From Piper betle (taxonomy: Eukaryota; Streptophyta; Magnoliopsida; Piperales; Piperaceae), in contig JAURVB010013565.1 of NCBI GenBank assembly GCA_033002965.1, positions 1-64,000 on the forward strand: 64,000 bases of DNA, in the 5' to 3' direction. This document shows, in pieces, positions 24,020-36,564 of this stretch (positions are counted from its first letter, which is position 1; each line of letters starts with the position of its first letter). Both the position numbers and the translations under genes were made by a program. The notes below the pieces were generated by a model, which did no database searches, had not been told where the DNA came from, and worked only from the letters and a program-made list of their open reading frames with translations.

Positions 24020-25190
24020 TGTAACGACCCACCATTTGTCACAACATTGTGGGCCTAGCTGGCAAGGTGTTACTCAAAATTTAAGCAAATATGTCTAACA
24101 TTTTTGTAAACAAAAACATATATAAAGATCCCACAGTCTTGGACCGTTTCCCAGTAGCAACACTTATTTCTCAAATAGTAAAAAAGAAAGGAGTCCTCAT
24201 ATTTATTTTGCTCCATGCTCTGGTTGTCAATCACCTAATCTCGTATCTGCACACCTGCGGAGGCAATTCCGCATTAGTGATTACAACACTAAGTAGTATA
24301 ATAGATAAAACAAAACAAGTACATTCCACTATTTCCTTAAGTTTATTTTAATATGCGGTGGAGCAATTCCGCTGTACTCCAAACAAATGCGGAGGAGGTA
24401 TCCACTGTGATCCGCACACCCCGGCCTTAGACCTTTTGTGGGGAGGCTACCACTCCTGTCACCAGTGCCAGTGCCTCACACACCCCGGTCGTAGCCTTTT
24501 TGTGGGGTAGCTATCACTGCACTCAGGTGATTGCTATGCCCCATTTGTGGGGAAGCTCTCACTACCAAATTTAGTGCCAGTGCCTCACACACCCCGGCCG
24601 TAGCCTTTTTATGGGGCGGCTATCACTGCACTCCAGTGCCAGTGCCTTGCACACCCGGCGTAGCCTTTTTATAGGGAGGCTATCACTGCACTCCAGTGCA
24701 ATGGAGGAATCGCTATGCCTCACTCACCCCGGCCGTAGCCTTTTTATGGGGCGGCTATCACTATTCCAAAACAATGTCGATGCATTACACAATGTACGCA
24801 CATAAATACGACCCAGTGTCGGACTGAGTCAATTCTTTGACCCCAGTTGCACTCGGTGCATGGTGGTCGAATTTGGGCTCAGGCCAACCTAGGCTACCAA
24901 CAAGGAAAGTACGATGTTCTACCTATTATACGTACCTGACTTGTGATTTCCTCTGACTATGAACCGTTTAATCTGAATAAGGGCAAAAAATTATACATTA
25001 GTATAATTTTATTTTGCATGAACCTACATGCAACTACATGACTAATATACTATCAATTTTAAATGATGTAATTAGTTCATGTTAGTCTTTATTTCTTATT
25101 AAATTTTCAGCAATTCTATTGATAATTAATTATTAATTATCCTCATCCAAATCCCCATTAACTAATTGATGATTCAATTATTAATATATC
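24020..25190 (-). mobile_element. Family A LTR, reversed, truncated
   Basis: In plus orientation it begins TGTAACGACCCACC, the reverse of the A LTR end seen at 4743. Matches include the reverse of GGAATTGCCTCCGCAGGTG (near 24255) and of the GCATGTAGTTGCATG area near 25020-25040. The LTR start (expected reverse of TGTGAAACCCC) is missing, and the copy is joined directly to another B LTR at about 25191. No target duplication is visible, so the junction arose by deletion or rearrangement. Confidence 0.8.
24415..24764 (+). repeat. 65-75-bp minisatellite in reversed family A LTR, about 5 copies
   Basis: The unit contains CACACCCCGGCCGTAGCC, then TTTTTATGGGG, GGCTATCACTGCACT and CAGTGCCAGTGCCT. 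Copies vary in length and two carry an extra ATGGAGGAATCGCTATGCC-like stretch. It occupies the same LTR position as the 30-bp and 113-bp repeats in other A copies. Confidence 0.85.
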
Positions 25191-25191
25191 C

Positions 25192-28035
25192 CACACCCGT
25201 TTCGGCTCACCCGTGAACCGACCCGGAAATGTCACCGGCGACCGAACCGTTCGCTAATCTACTAGATTCGGTTAAGCCGACCAGGATCTACTCTCGGCGT
25301 CTCAAGATGGAGGTGCAAATATGAAATGCATGAATGGGAACGATTGGGTTCTAACGCGGTCCCACATGCATGCTATGATGTACAAGCAAAATAAGACAAA
25401 ACAACAAATGATAAACCAAAAGAAAATATATACTATTTTTATGAAAATACGATAACACATAATAATCTACCATGACATTAAATCATTATCTCATTCGTTT
25501 TTACATGAGCCGAGTCTGAACTCCAAGGCTCCCTGCTCATTCACATTTATCCATTCATTTCATATCAAGCAATTTATCTAAACAAACACAACAAAATTAT
25601 CATTCACGTAGCAATAACACACCGTCATTATACGTTACACGCGGCAGGTACATGTGTGCGCGGTTCTGTGCTGCTCCTCCACAGTCCCGACAGCTTTCAT
25701 CCCTCGCATTTCTCACCTACATATATATAGAAAAACCGTCAGTAACGAGTGTTACCGGCCCAGAAAATAACTAATATCAATCTGGCACAGGAGAGCAAAC
25801 TCTCCTGTTGAATGAAAACCATATACTTCCTCAAAAACTCTCATCAGGGCACATATGGGAGCCGTCGCCCTCGGGTCGACAGCGTCCCCCTACCTTTAAC
25901 ATTCTCATACCTCGGCCATTTCTCTATCGCTTCTAGCATCAAATCTCGTTCCTTTCCGCCCTCTGCACCTTCCATATTACTCCTGGCCTTGAGCACAAAG
26001 GCCGAGTACTCTCAAGCAGTCGCCTTCAGTACCCTTTGAAACCACAAGTCTAGACATGCGCTGCAATGCAGTACCCGTGAACCTCCACACTTCTCCGGGT
26101 TTGAGGAACTCAAAGGTGAAGTTGTCAGGATCCCTCAGGAATGAAACGGCTTGTACACCATTCCAGAGCCCACTATCGACACACACGTGCCCGCTCGCGT
26201 AGCACGGTAGTCGAATTTCCCTCATTCAATCTCTCACAAAAATGCGAAAACTATACATATATATAGGTCTGGGTTGGGATTTATACAGTAGGCCCGAAGG
26301 CAACGTGAGCTGGATCTGAAGTTCGAAAACAAACTCGAGGGATCTCATCCTCGAGGGTTATTAATCCGAAGAATCGTTGGCTAAATGGCCCGAGTTAAGT
26401 GGGATCCGATAAAACGCCACTTAACTCGTCCTGCACATGATAAATCAAATATACAATAGAATAGCGTAAATCAGAGAACGAGTCCTAAACGGACCTGGTA
26501 GAAGCTCCAAACGGGTCCACGCGCCTAGGCGGCGAGCTCCTACACCGTACCTACACAATCAACTAAAAACTAACGCCCGCATGATGAATCACACATCCTA
26601 TAGCATGCACACACAATCAACACAATCACTCATCAATCAACACACGTTAACCTATATCAATTCTAGCAAGTCTACTTAGGCTAGTTTGCATTAGATCATG
26701 ATCATCGCCTAGTTACCCTAATTAATTTCTTAGCCTCCATTTTTAACACCACTCAATCAAACAAATTTCATATTTTATCCTTAATCAAATCTACATTTAT
26801 ATATATTATTATATCACACACACAAATCCTGGCATGCAATTCTAATAATCAAAACTTTCAAATAATTAAATTAAAATAAATTATACCTCGCGTCGCCGAA
26901 AATCGACGACGGCTAGGGTTTCCGTTTTGTGGCTCGAAACTCGAATTCGGCACCTAGCGGCGTCCGAAGTCCGATCAGATTGGACCAGGTGTGTTCGGCG
27001 GATGATCCGGCGAATTTCCCATGAATCCAATTTTCCGGCGGTTCCAGCGGTTTCCCGGCGAGTGTCAGCGGTTTTCCGGCGGATTCCGACGGTTTTCCGG
27101 CAATGATTCGGGACGGGGCAATCAGGGGTATCGGCACCAGCTCGACGAGCTTGGTCCAATGGCAGTGTCGAACAAAGCAGTCGGGGCGGTGATGGCCGTC
27201 AGCGGCGGCGTCGAAAATGGGTGGCGGCGGCGGTGTGCTCCGATCGGGGCTGCGGCCGGCCTCAACGGCGGTCGAGATGATGGGGGAAATGTTGGCGATG
27301 GCGAGAGGGTGGTCGTCAGGGTCATAGCGGCGGCGGAGCGGCCCGAACGGCGGCGGAATCCGGCCCGAAGTGGTGACGGCCGAGGCGGCCTCGTGGAGTC
27401 GCTGCAGTGCGCAGGCAGGCGATCGCTGGCCGGGGTTGGTCGTGGCGGCACGGCGACGCCACAGCAAGGCGGGGCGGCGGCGATCGGCGGCAGCACGGCG
27501 TCGGCGGCGGCGGCGGCGGCAGCACACAACAGTGGCGGCGAGGGTTTGGGTGGAAGAAGGTCGGGAGGGAGAAAAATACCCTCAATGGCAGTTTCGTAAA
27601 TAAGTATTGACTCGATTCCTACTCGAGTCAAAATAATAACTAGTTCGTAATAAATTCTAAAAAATCTTGAAAAATATGGAAAAATTCCATAAAATAAAAC
27701 AAACACAACAACATCCAAATGACATGCTCTATAACTAATAACCCATCCGAATATAATCCAACGCGTCCTAACGCGTTATTCAGCCTAAAACTATTTCTAC
27801 GATCAAACATATAAAAAGAAAAAATACTGCATACTTTCATATATTCTAATAACTCATTTCTCACCATCTTCTCGACGTTATCATCATATATTCAGGTACA
27901 CCTGACTCTCACCGCTCATAACTCACGGCTGGCCTCGACTCAGCATGCGGTTCATGAAACTGACTCGGCTCGAACCAACGGTCGAACCGACTGGTTCGGT
28001 AATGTAAAACCCTGACTCGAATCACGGGTTTTACA
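25192..28035 (-). mobile_element. Family B LTR (copy B3), one terminus lost
   Basis: On the minus strand it starts at 28035 with TGTAAAACCCGTGATTCGAG and runs to the reverse of CACCCGTTTCGGCTCACCCG at 25192, where the last few bases (TGTTACA) are lost at the junction with the A LTR. All LTR blocks are well kept, including the perfect 12-bp-arm inverted repeat (26391-26402 with 26417-26428) and the GC-rich region 26890-27590. The long ORFs there (up to about 200 codons in four frames) reflect GC-rich, stop-poor LTR sequence. On the right it interrupts or truncates a D element. Confidence 0.9.
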
Positions 28036-28686
28036 TGAAATCCTCATCAGAAGGTCGATCTGCAACTCTACCTGTACTGTAAACCCTAAATAGTACCATG
28101 AAGGTACCTCTATACTCAGGGTAAGGCTCAACCCTCTGGTTCAAGGTGAGAACCTAATTGTGCTGGCGAAACACAAGGGAATCACTATCCTTCTAACGGA
28201 CGCTTCCTCACTAACCTTTTATCTATGCCCAATACTCTAATACAAGTCAAACTCCTATCGTATACTGGTTAATCGCTAAATGGGTTCAACGAAGTGTGAC
28301 TGTCTACTAACCATCTAATCTATGTATACTGGTTGTGGCCCATGGATATACTAGCATGCACTCTACACAGCTTGATCATTGTGGCCGTCCCATTTGGAGG
28401 TCATACTATCATGTTCCCTAATTTTGTCCATGCGCGTCCCTATGAGACTATCACTAACAATGCCTTATGGGGTTATCTTGCAATATACATCTGACCCAAA
28501 GACAATGATCGCAAGAGAGGTGGAGGAGTTTGATTCTATGCCATCTCATCAAAATAACCACCATTTTCCCTAACTCTTCTATGTTCTGTTAATGCCGCTG
28601 TAGCTATATCTTGTTCCTCAAAATTTGGTCTTACTAAGATCTAACTAATCTACTCGGTCGGCGGATGAGCAATGCACGGACAGCGG

Positions 28687-28840
28687 TAGTGCGTCTTTGG
28701 CTGTGGTTGTGTGACTCGGTCACTGGTCGTGCAACTCGGCTAGCGGTTGTGCAACTCAGTCGGTGGTTGTACAACTTGGTCGGCGGTCGTGCACTCGGTC
28801 AGCGGTTGTGCACTTGGTTAACGGTTGCGCAACTCTGACA
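28687..28840 (-). repeat. 20-bp minisatellite in D internal region, about 7 copies
   Basis: In plus orientation the unit is close to TTGTGCAACTCGGTCGGCGG, with clean units from 28707 and drifting copies at both sides. Two units are 19 bp. It lies in the decayed gag region of the D element; other elements in the window do not have it. Confidence 0.85.
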
Positions 28841-29804
28841 GCCACAATTCTATCTAGATACTAAAAATCTGATTTCGATCGTATACATCATAAATCCACT
28901 CTACTGTCTCTTACAAATCTTGGCTGCTAACAACTAGGCTCAAGTTCTCCAACCATACATGTCTAATCCAGAGTGGTTGGGATCATGTGCTAACACATAT
29001 GATGGTAAACCTATGTTGAACTCACTGTAATCTCCTAAAATATGGAGTGGCTGCTTTCATCAGTGCTAACTGGCCCTCAATAGTAGTCCTGATCTTTTCC
29101 TCATCATATCAAGACCTCTGTCTAGCAAAGTGAAGCCAAAACTATTGCCTGTAGGTCATCGACTAGTGGAAGAGGGGGAGGTGGTGAAGTGTTAATCGAA
29201 CTGTCGATCCACCACGCTACTCATCCTCATTCATTACTATCTTCTAGAGGTGGTCCATCTCATGTGCCAACTAACTTGCTAGTATCTCTATACTTGAAGC
29301 TTCTTACTGTTACCCTTTTCTTTTAACTCATTCTCATCATGTACACCATGTCCTATTGAAATAGAACTAATGTGGTGACATGCAAGACACCGAACACCTG
29401 ATCAATCATCCAATTTACTTATGCGATGGACAGAACTAGTGGGTCTCTAAGCCCATCAAGACAATCCTCTCAGATTCCTGCTCACATCTGCTGACATCCG
29501 AATCTGGTATAAGATGAGATCTTATACCCATTCTACCTCTACTAGAACTACAACATTCCTTCCTCACATCTAACCAAACAATCTGATATCATGATAAAAA
29601 TCCATATATGGCATGTAAGCTCAACTATGGTTAATGCCACATATTTCTAATCAAGTTCAGAATACACTATTATCCAAAGAACTTATGAAGAAAAATCCGC
29701 ATGTAAAGAAAATATACAGAAACAAACCTACCAGCTGGACTTGGAGCAGTCTTCGCACAGACATCACCTACAAAAGTATCATACATCTTAATCGACCGAG
29801 AGTG

Positions 29805-29816
29805 GCTTTGATACCA
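29805..29816 (-). promoter_or_regulatory. D element primer binding site
   Basis: It reads TGGTATCAAAGC on the minus strand, four bases inside the LTR end at 29821. It differs from the tRNA-Met complement TGGTATCAGAGC at one base. It fixes this LTR as a 5' LTR and the element as minus-strand. Confidence 0.85.
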
Positions 29817-29820
29817 ATTC

Positions 29821-32800
29821 TGTAACACCCCAAATCCAGTCCACGCTCCTGAACTGAACCAGCATATTACAGGCCTTGGTTAGGTCGGCTAACCCGAACC
29901 CAACTTGCGCGGATTTAATCTCGGTATCTTAAGATGAAGATATTACTCATCATGCATGGATGAATGCATAGAATCTTAACATGATACTACATGGATGATA
30001 TGCAAACTAAATTACATACCATCACAATTACGATCAAAATCGATGAAAATTCTGAAATAAAACGGACAGAATTTCCCTTAAAAGTGTAATTAGGGCCACC
30101 CTGTCAAAATACTATATATAAACATATATGCAAATATGTATCTATATATCACGCAACTTCATTCACACAATTTGATATACTGTTTACTCACCCTAAGCTT
30201 GGGTCTCAACCCACCACACTCCTGCTGTGCAAACTATTCATGTTTCACATTCTATCATCGTGTTTTAGCATTCAATCATGTCACATCATCATATCATTGC
30301 ATTTAATCATATCCTATCATGTCTTAGCATTTCACAACATTCACAATATAATAGCATCATAAATAGATATTAACCACTCTATTGACTGACATGTGTGCAA
30401 GTGACAACAGTGCTCCTCCATCCAAACTGGCTCCTCCAATTCGTGATTATTACCTATATATAGTATAAAAACACGTCAGTAACAAGTGTTACTGGTCCGG
30501 AAAATAAAATAACTATAACAAGCTGGCTATGAGAGCAAACTCTCATATGAAAGAAAACATCATATACTCCACATGAACACTCTGAAAAGCACTACTGAGG
30601 AGCCACTGGGCTGTGACCCAATAGCATCCCGAACTTTCTGATCTATTGCTGCTGATGCCGCTCTCGGCATTTTCTTACTTCATTTTCTGGTCTCAAATCC
30701 TAAGCCCTCTCCTTACCTCCATATTTCTCCTGGCCTTGAGCACGAAGACCGAGTACTCTTAGGCAGTCGCCTTTAGTACACTTTAGACCACAAGTCCGGA
30801 CATGCGCTGTACTAAATAGTACCCGTAAACCTCCACATTCTCCAGGTGTGAGGAACTCAAACGCGGAGTTATTAGGATCCCTCGAGAATGGAATACTCCA
30901 CTGGCACTAATCTAGAGCCCGCTTTGGACTATCACGGCATCCACTCATGGTACGTGCAATCGGTTTCTCCATCTCTCGTCTTAATGAAAATGCGAAAACT
31001 ACATATATGTAGGGCTGGGTAGGGATTTATATAATAGGCCCAAAGGCAACTTGTGGTGGATCTTGTTTTCGAAATCATCCTTGAGGGATCTCATCATCAA
31101 GAGGTTATTAATCCAGAAATCTGTTCGGCTAGATAGCCCGAGTTAAGTGGCATCCGATAAAACGCCACTTAACCCGCCCTGCAGGCATTAAATCAAACAT
31201 ACAATAGAAGAGAGTAAAAACAAAGTCGAGTCCTAAACAGACCTAGTAGGAGCTCCAAGCTTGTCATCACGCCTAGGCGGCGATCTCCTACTTTGTACCT
31301 ACACATCAAAACTAAATACTAATGCCCGGTGACTAAATGATGCATCAAACTCAATGAACATGACACACAATACGAATAGCATCCATCAACAGTCAATTCA
31401 TCATAATGTGAAAATAATTCTAAGTCATCCTATTCATACCAATTTTATACTATTTTTCTAAGTTACGTCATACTCGATTAGGATGCTTAAACTCGATCTA
31501 CCTCATTAGATCCCTCACTATTCATTCCCAATTGATTGCATCATGCAATCATCACTGCACTCATACTCATACATTTATCATGACAATTATTCAATCCTAG
31601 CATGATGTGCTAACAATCATCAATTTTAAATAACTAACTCGGAGGTAATTATACCTCATGTCATCGGCAATCGGCAACAACTAGGGTTTCGTCACACATA
31701 TCGGAGCTCGAATTCAGCGCTCATCAGCATCTGAAGTTCGATCGGGATTGACTGGATGAGCTCCACGGAAGATCCAGTGAACTCCAGTGAATCCGGTTTT
31801 TCGACAAGTTCTGGCGGCTTTCCGGCGGCTTTAGTGGTTTTCCGGCACCTCTCTGGCAGTTTTTCGGTGACAATCGCCAGCGGCGTCTACTAGCTGGAAA
31901 GTGGTGATATTGGGTACCATTGGAACTGGCTCGGCGAGTTCGACGTATCTACAGCATCGACCTGGTCGACGGTTCGCCAGAAAATGGTCAAAACAGAGGC
32001 GGCAGTGATGGGTGACTAGATCTGGCCAGGTTGGGCGGCGTTGGATTTCGATCTGGTCAAGGAAGCTCACTTGAGTGTCGAAGGTGCTGAGGCAACCACT
32101 GGATCACAGCAACGACAGTCACCGGCGGCGGAATCGACAATGCAGGCACAACCCAGGCTCGGCACTAGGCGCGGCAATTCTGGCGTCGCAGCAGCTAGAC
32201 AGTGGCCGGGACTGGTCGAGGAGGCATGGCGACGCCATGGTGGGGCTAGCCAGCGATGATCGGTGGCAGGCCGGTGTCCACGGCAACGGCGGCGACGTTG
32301 CACAGGGGCAGGATCGAGGCAATGTTTTGGGCAAGAAGGTGTTGGGAGGGAAGGGAAGGGCTGGTGGCAAACTTGTAAATATTACTTGACTTGCCTCCAG
32401 CTCTAGTCAAAAATAATAATTACGTCACCATAAATCCTAAACAAATTCCATACAAATCGGAAAAATCCCATAAAATCAAACAACCACCAAAACATAATAA
32501 TAATATGCTCTAAAACTATCAACCCACCCAAACTGCTTGTAACGCATCCTAACGCGATAAACAGCCTAAGATTAATTCTACGATCCACTATATATAAAAA
32601 TAAAAAAAGTATCTACCATACTCTCATATTTTCTGATAACTCATTTTGTTCTGCTGTGTCCATGACGTTATCATCATATACTTGGGTACGCAAGATCCTC
32701 ATAGCTCATACACACGACTGGCGTCGGCTCAGTATACGTGTTCTGAAACTGACTCGAATCAGAAATAACGGTCGAATCGACTGGTTCTGAATATAAAGCC

Positions 32801-32824
32801 CTAACTCTAATAGTGGGTTTCACA
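29821..32824 (-). mobile_element. Family D 5' LTR, minus strand
   Basis: In plus orientation it begins TGTAACACCCCAAATCCAGT and ends GTGGGTTTCACA. It is 3.0 kb and matches the plus-strand copy at 61093-64000 in the same block order: GTAACAAGTGTTACTGG near 30482, TATATAATAGGCCC near 31029, the long inverted repeat near 31139-31177, the GC-rich region 31680-32370 and AAATTATT-type tail. ORFs inside (32041-32389 and complements) are LTR sequence. The primer site at 29805-29816 makes it the 5' LTR. Confidence 0.87.
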
Positions 32825-32994
32825 CTTAACATCACTCTAAAATCACTCCATAAACACGCTTACTGACTCCTATATTGCACTCACAAACACACCTACAGTC
32901 TTATCTTCAATTCACAAACTTCACTCTGCACTTGGATTAGAAACTCTAGAACAATAGAAAAAGAGGGAGATAAAGGACTTAGAATGTAACACCC
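32825..32994. other. Short unassigned stretch between D LTR and solo B LTR
   Basis: 170 bp with no recognisable motif. Because the B4 LTR has perfect TAGAA flanks, this stretch was contiguous with 35840 onwards before that insertion, so it may belong to the pararetrovirus remnant there. I could not confirm this from the sequence. Confidence 0.4.
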
Positions 32995-35834
32995 CGTTTC
33001 GGCTCACCCGTGAACCGACCCGGAAATGTCACCGGCGACCGAACCGTTCGTTAATCTACTAGATTCGGTTAAGCCGACCAGGATCTACTCTCGGCGTCTC
33101 AAGATGGAGATGCAAATATGAAATGCATAAATGAGAACGATTGGGTTCTAACGGAGTCCTACATGCATGCTATGATGTACAAGCAAAATAAGACAAAACA
33201 ACAAATGAAAAACCAAAAGAAAATATATATTATTTTATGAAAATACGATAACACCTAGCAATCTACCATGACATTAAATCATTATCTCATTCGTTTTTAC
33301 CCGAGCCGAGTCTGAACTCCAAGGCTCCCTACTCAGTCATATTTATCAGTTCGTTTCATAACAAGTAATTCATTCAAGACAAAAACATTGTAATAATCAT
33401 TCACACAGCATTAACACACCGTCATTATACGTTACACGCGGCAGGTACATGTGTGCGCGGTTCCGTGCTGCTCCTCCGCAGTCCCGACAGCTTTCATCGC
33501 TCGCATTCCTCACCTACATATATATAGGAAAACCGTCAGTAACGAGTGTTACCGGCCCGGAAAATAACTAATATCAATCTGGCACAGGAGAGCAAACTCT
33601 CCTGTTGAATCAAAACCATATACTTCCTCAAGAACTCTCATCAGGGCACATACGGGAGCCGTCGCCGTCGGGCCGTCGCCCTCGGGTCGACAGCGTCCCC
33701 CTATCTTTCTCATCCTCATACCTTGGCCATTCCTCTATCGCTTCTCGCATCAAATTTCATTCCTTACCGCCCTCTGCACCTTCCATATTACTCCTGGCCT
33801 TGAGCACAAAGGCCGAGCACTCTCAGGCAGTCGCCTTCAGTACCCTTTGAACCACAAGTCTAGACATGCGCTGCATTGCAGTACCCGTAAACCTCCACAC
33901 TTCTCCGGGTTTGAGGAACTCAAAGGTGGAGTTGTCCGGATCCTTCGGGAACGAAGTGGGTTCTCCCCAGCTCCAGAGCCCGCTCTTCCGGGCACACGCC
34001 CTATCTGAAGACGTGGCCGCAAGTAACCCTCATTCCATCTCTCACCGAAAACACGAAAACTATATATATATAGGCCTGGGTTGGGATTTATACAATAGGC
34101 CCGAAGGCATCGTGAGCTGGATCTGAAGTTCGAAAACAAACTCGAGGGATCTCATCCTCGAGGGTTATTAATCCGAAAAAAGAACTGTTGGCTAAATGGC
34201 CCGAGTTAAGTGGGATCCGATAAAACGCCACTTAACTCGTCCTGCACATGATAAATCAAATAAACAATAGAGTAGCGTAAAACAGAGAACGAGTCCTAAA
34301 CGGACCTGGTAGAAGCTCCAAACGGGTCCACGCGCCTAGGCGGCGAGCTCCTACACCGTACCTACACAATCAAGCTAAAAACTAACGCCCGCATGATGAA
34401 TCACACATCCTATAGCATGCACGCACAATCAACACAATCACGCATCAAGCAACACACATTAACCTATATCAATTCTAGCAAGTCTACTTAGGCTAGTTTG
34501 CATTAGATCATGATCATTACCTAATAACCCTAATTAGTTTCATAACTTCTATTTTTAACACCACACAATTCCACAAATTTCATATTTTATTCTAAATCAA
34601 ATCCACATTTATATAAGTAATTACAATGCACAATTCATCAATCATAGCATGCAAATTCTAATAATCAATACTTTCAATTAATTAAGTTAAAATAAATTAT
34701 ACCTCGCGTCGTCGAAAATCGGCGACGGCTAGGGTTTCCGTTTCGCGGCTCGAAACTCGAATTCGGCACCTAGCGGCGTCCGAAGTCCGATCAGATTGGA
34801 CTGGGTGCGTTCGGCGGATGATCCGGCGAATTTCCCACGAATCCAATTTTCCGGCAGTTCCGGCGGTTTTCCGGCGAGTGTCGGCGGTTTTCCGGCGGAT
34901 TCCGACGGTTTTCCGGCGATGATTCGGGACGGGGCAATCAGGGGGTCTATCGGCACCAGCTCGACGAGCTCGGTCCAATGGCGGTGTCAAACAGAGCAGC
35001 CGAGGCGGCGATGGCCGTCGACGGCGGCGTCGAAAATGGGCGGCGGCGGCGGCGTGCTCCGATCGGGGCTCCGGCCGGCCTCGACGGCGGTCGGGATGAT
35101 GGGGGAAACGTCGGCGACGGCGAGGGGTGGTCGTCGGGGTCACAGCGGCGGCGGAGCGGCCCGGACGGCGGCGGAATCCGACCGAAGTGGCAGGCGTCGA
35201 GGCGGCTTCGTGGGGCGATTCCGGCGTCGTGGCGGCGAGACGGTGGCCGGGGTGGGTCGTGGCGGCACGGCGACGGCACGGCGGGGCAGGGCGGCGTCGA
35301 TTGGCGGCAGTCGACGGCGGTGGCGGTGACGGCGGCGGCGAGGGTTTGGGGTGAGGAAGGGTCGGGAGGGATGAAAGGGCGTGCGATGGCATTTTTGTAA
35401 ATTAAACTTGACTCGACTCCGACTCGAGTCAATAATAATAACTATCTCCTAATAAATCCTAAAAAAATCCAAAAAATTGGGAAAAATCCCGTAAAATCAA
35501 ACGAACACAGCAACATCCAAATGATATGTTCTATAACTAATAACCCACCCAAACTCACCTATATCGCGTCCTAATTCGTCATTCGGCCCTAAAAATATTC
35601 TACGATCAAATAAAAATAACAATCAATACTGCATACCTCCATATACTTGATAACCCATTTTTCATCATCTTTTAGGCGTTATCATCGTACATTTGAGCAT
35701 GCATGACCCTCATCGCTCATAACTCACAGCTGGCCTCAACTCAGCTCGCGGTCCATGAAGCTGACTCGATTCGAACCGACGTTGACCGACTGGTTCACTC
35801 CCGTAAAACTCTGGCTCGAGTCACTGGTTTTACA
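32995..35834 (-). mobile_element. Solo LTR of family B (copy B4)
   Basis: In plus orientation it runs from TGTAACACCCCGTTTCGGCT to CACTGGTTTTACA. Perfect 5-bp duplications TAGAA lie at 32990-32994 and 35835-35839. It is 2.84 kb and well preserved: hairpin arms near 34201-34239 are complementary over 12 bp, and the CCTAGGCGGCGAGCTC palindrome is near 34337. The GC-rich region at 34700-35390 holds long overlapping frames on both strands (up to 231 codons on the minus strand), which also appear in B3 and B5 at the same position. It sits inside pararetrovirus-like sequence. Confidence 0.94.
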
Positions 35835-35839
35835 TAGAA

Positions 35840-36560
35840 GACTCTATTTAGAAACATAAATTAGGTATAAGAATTCTCCTCCAATATTTTCTTCATTCTT
35901 AGAAGATTCACCAACATGAAAATAAGAATTTTGAAATAGGTTGAGATGTTTTGAACTTTCTTCTAATTGGTTTTCTAAATTTCCATACTCAATAACTTCA
36001 ATTCATCTTTGTAATTGAACTAGCTCAGCTTTAAGAGCATTTATCTCAAATCTTAAATCTTGCACATATAGGATTTTTTCTTCTTCATTCTTCCAAATAG
36101 TTCAATCATATTATATGAGGATTAATTACAACTCCTATTTTACGTTTAAGTTTTTTCTTACTAGCTTCTAAAACTTTTTATATAATGTTAAGCTATTGAT
36201 TGTTATCTTCGATGGGGTATATCAGATCTAATAAAATAGATTCCTAAGTGGTAATCATGTTAATACTTAAACCATTAATATCCATTATGGCCTTACAATG
36301 ATCACAGTTATGGTTTGTATCACTTTCATCCTCATTATTAGTATGAGTGTCCCATTCAGACGAATTTGACTGATCTAACTCTAATAGTTCTAATTCAAAA
36401 TTATCATCATATTCTAATAATTCTAATAATTTTGTTTTTCATCATCTGATATAGATAACACATTAATTTTCCTTTTTATCTTACAATGCTTCTTGGTATG
36501 ACCGTTATGACCGCAATCCCAGCATACTAATGGCTTAGTACTAGCTTTTCTCTTGATATT
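35840..36560 (-). pseudogene. Endogenous pararetrovirus (Caulimoviridae-like) fragment, left arm
   Basis: On the minus strand the order is a CCHC zinc knuckle (C-x2-C-x4-H-x4-C, plus coordinates 36483-36524), an acidic and asparagine-rich stretch, a coiled-coil-like heptad segment near 36010-36060, then a glutamate and serine-rich end near 35900. A basic CCHC knuckle of this kind ends the coat protein part of caulimovirid polyproteins. Many stops break the frame, so it is inert. The coiled-coil end is repeated in the opposite direction at 36570-36740. The assignment rests on motif order together with the protease and reverse transcriptase pieces nearby. Confidence 0.65.
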
Positions 36561-36564
36561 TTTA

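Larger units (their letters stand above)
28036..29820 (-). mobile_element. Internal region of a minus-strand D element, decayed
   Basis: This lies just inside the D 5' LTR (29821-32824). The minus-strand primer site TGGTATCAAAGC (plus coordinates 29805-29816) is one base off the tRNA-Met site. Next, near 29740, is AGTCCAGCTGGTAGGT, also found in the D' internals, which marks the gag leader. No gag domain can be followed further; frames are short and stops are frequent. A 20-bp minisatellite lies at 28687-28840. The rest of the element was lost at the B3 LTR. Confidence 0.7.

Noticed and set aside
24415..24764. Possible CRISPR-like array
   Set aside because: The units are a direct minisatellite with no unique spacers, in a plant LTR.
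26913..27718. Overlapping frames of about 200 codons on both strands
   Set aside because: They lie inside the B3 LTR, overlap one another in several frames, and consist of proline, arginine, alanine and glycine runs. GC-rich LTR sequence explains them.
34697..35432. 231-codon minus-strand frame and its partners
   Set aside because: It is the same GC-rich LTR block as in B3 and B5, with no domain. Kept only as a weak finding about shared frames.
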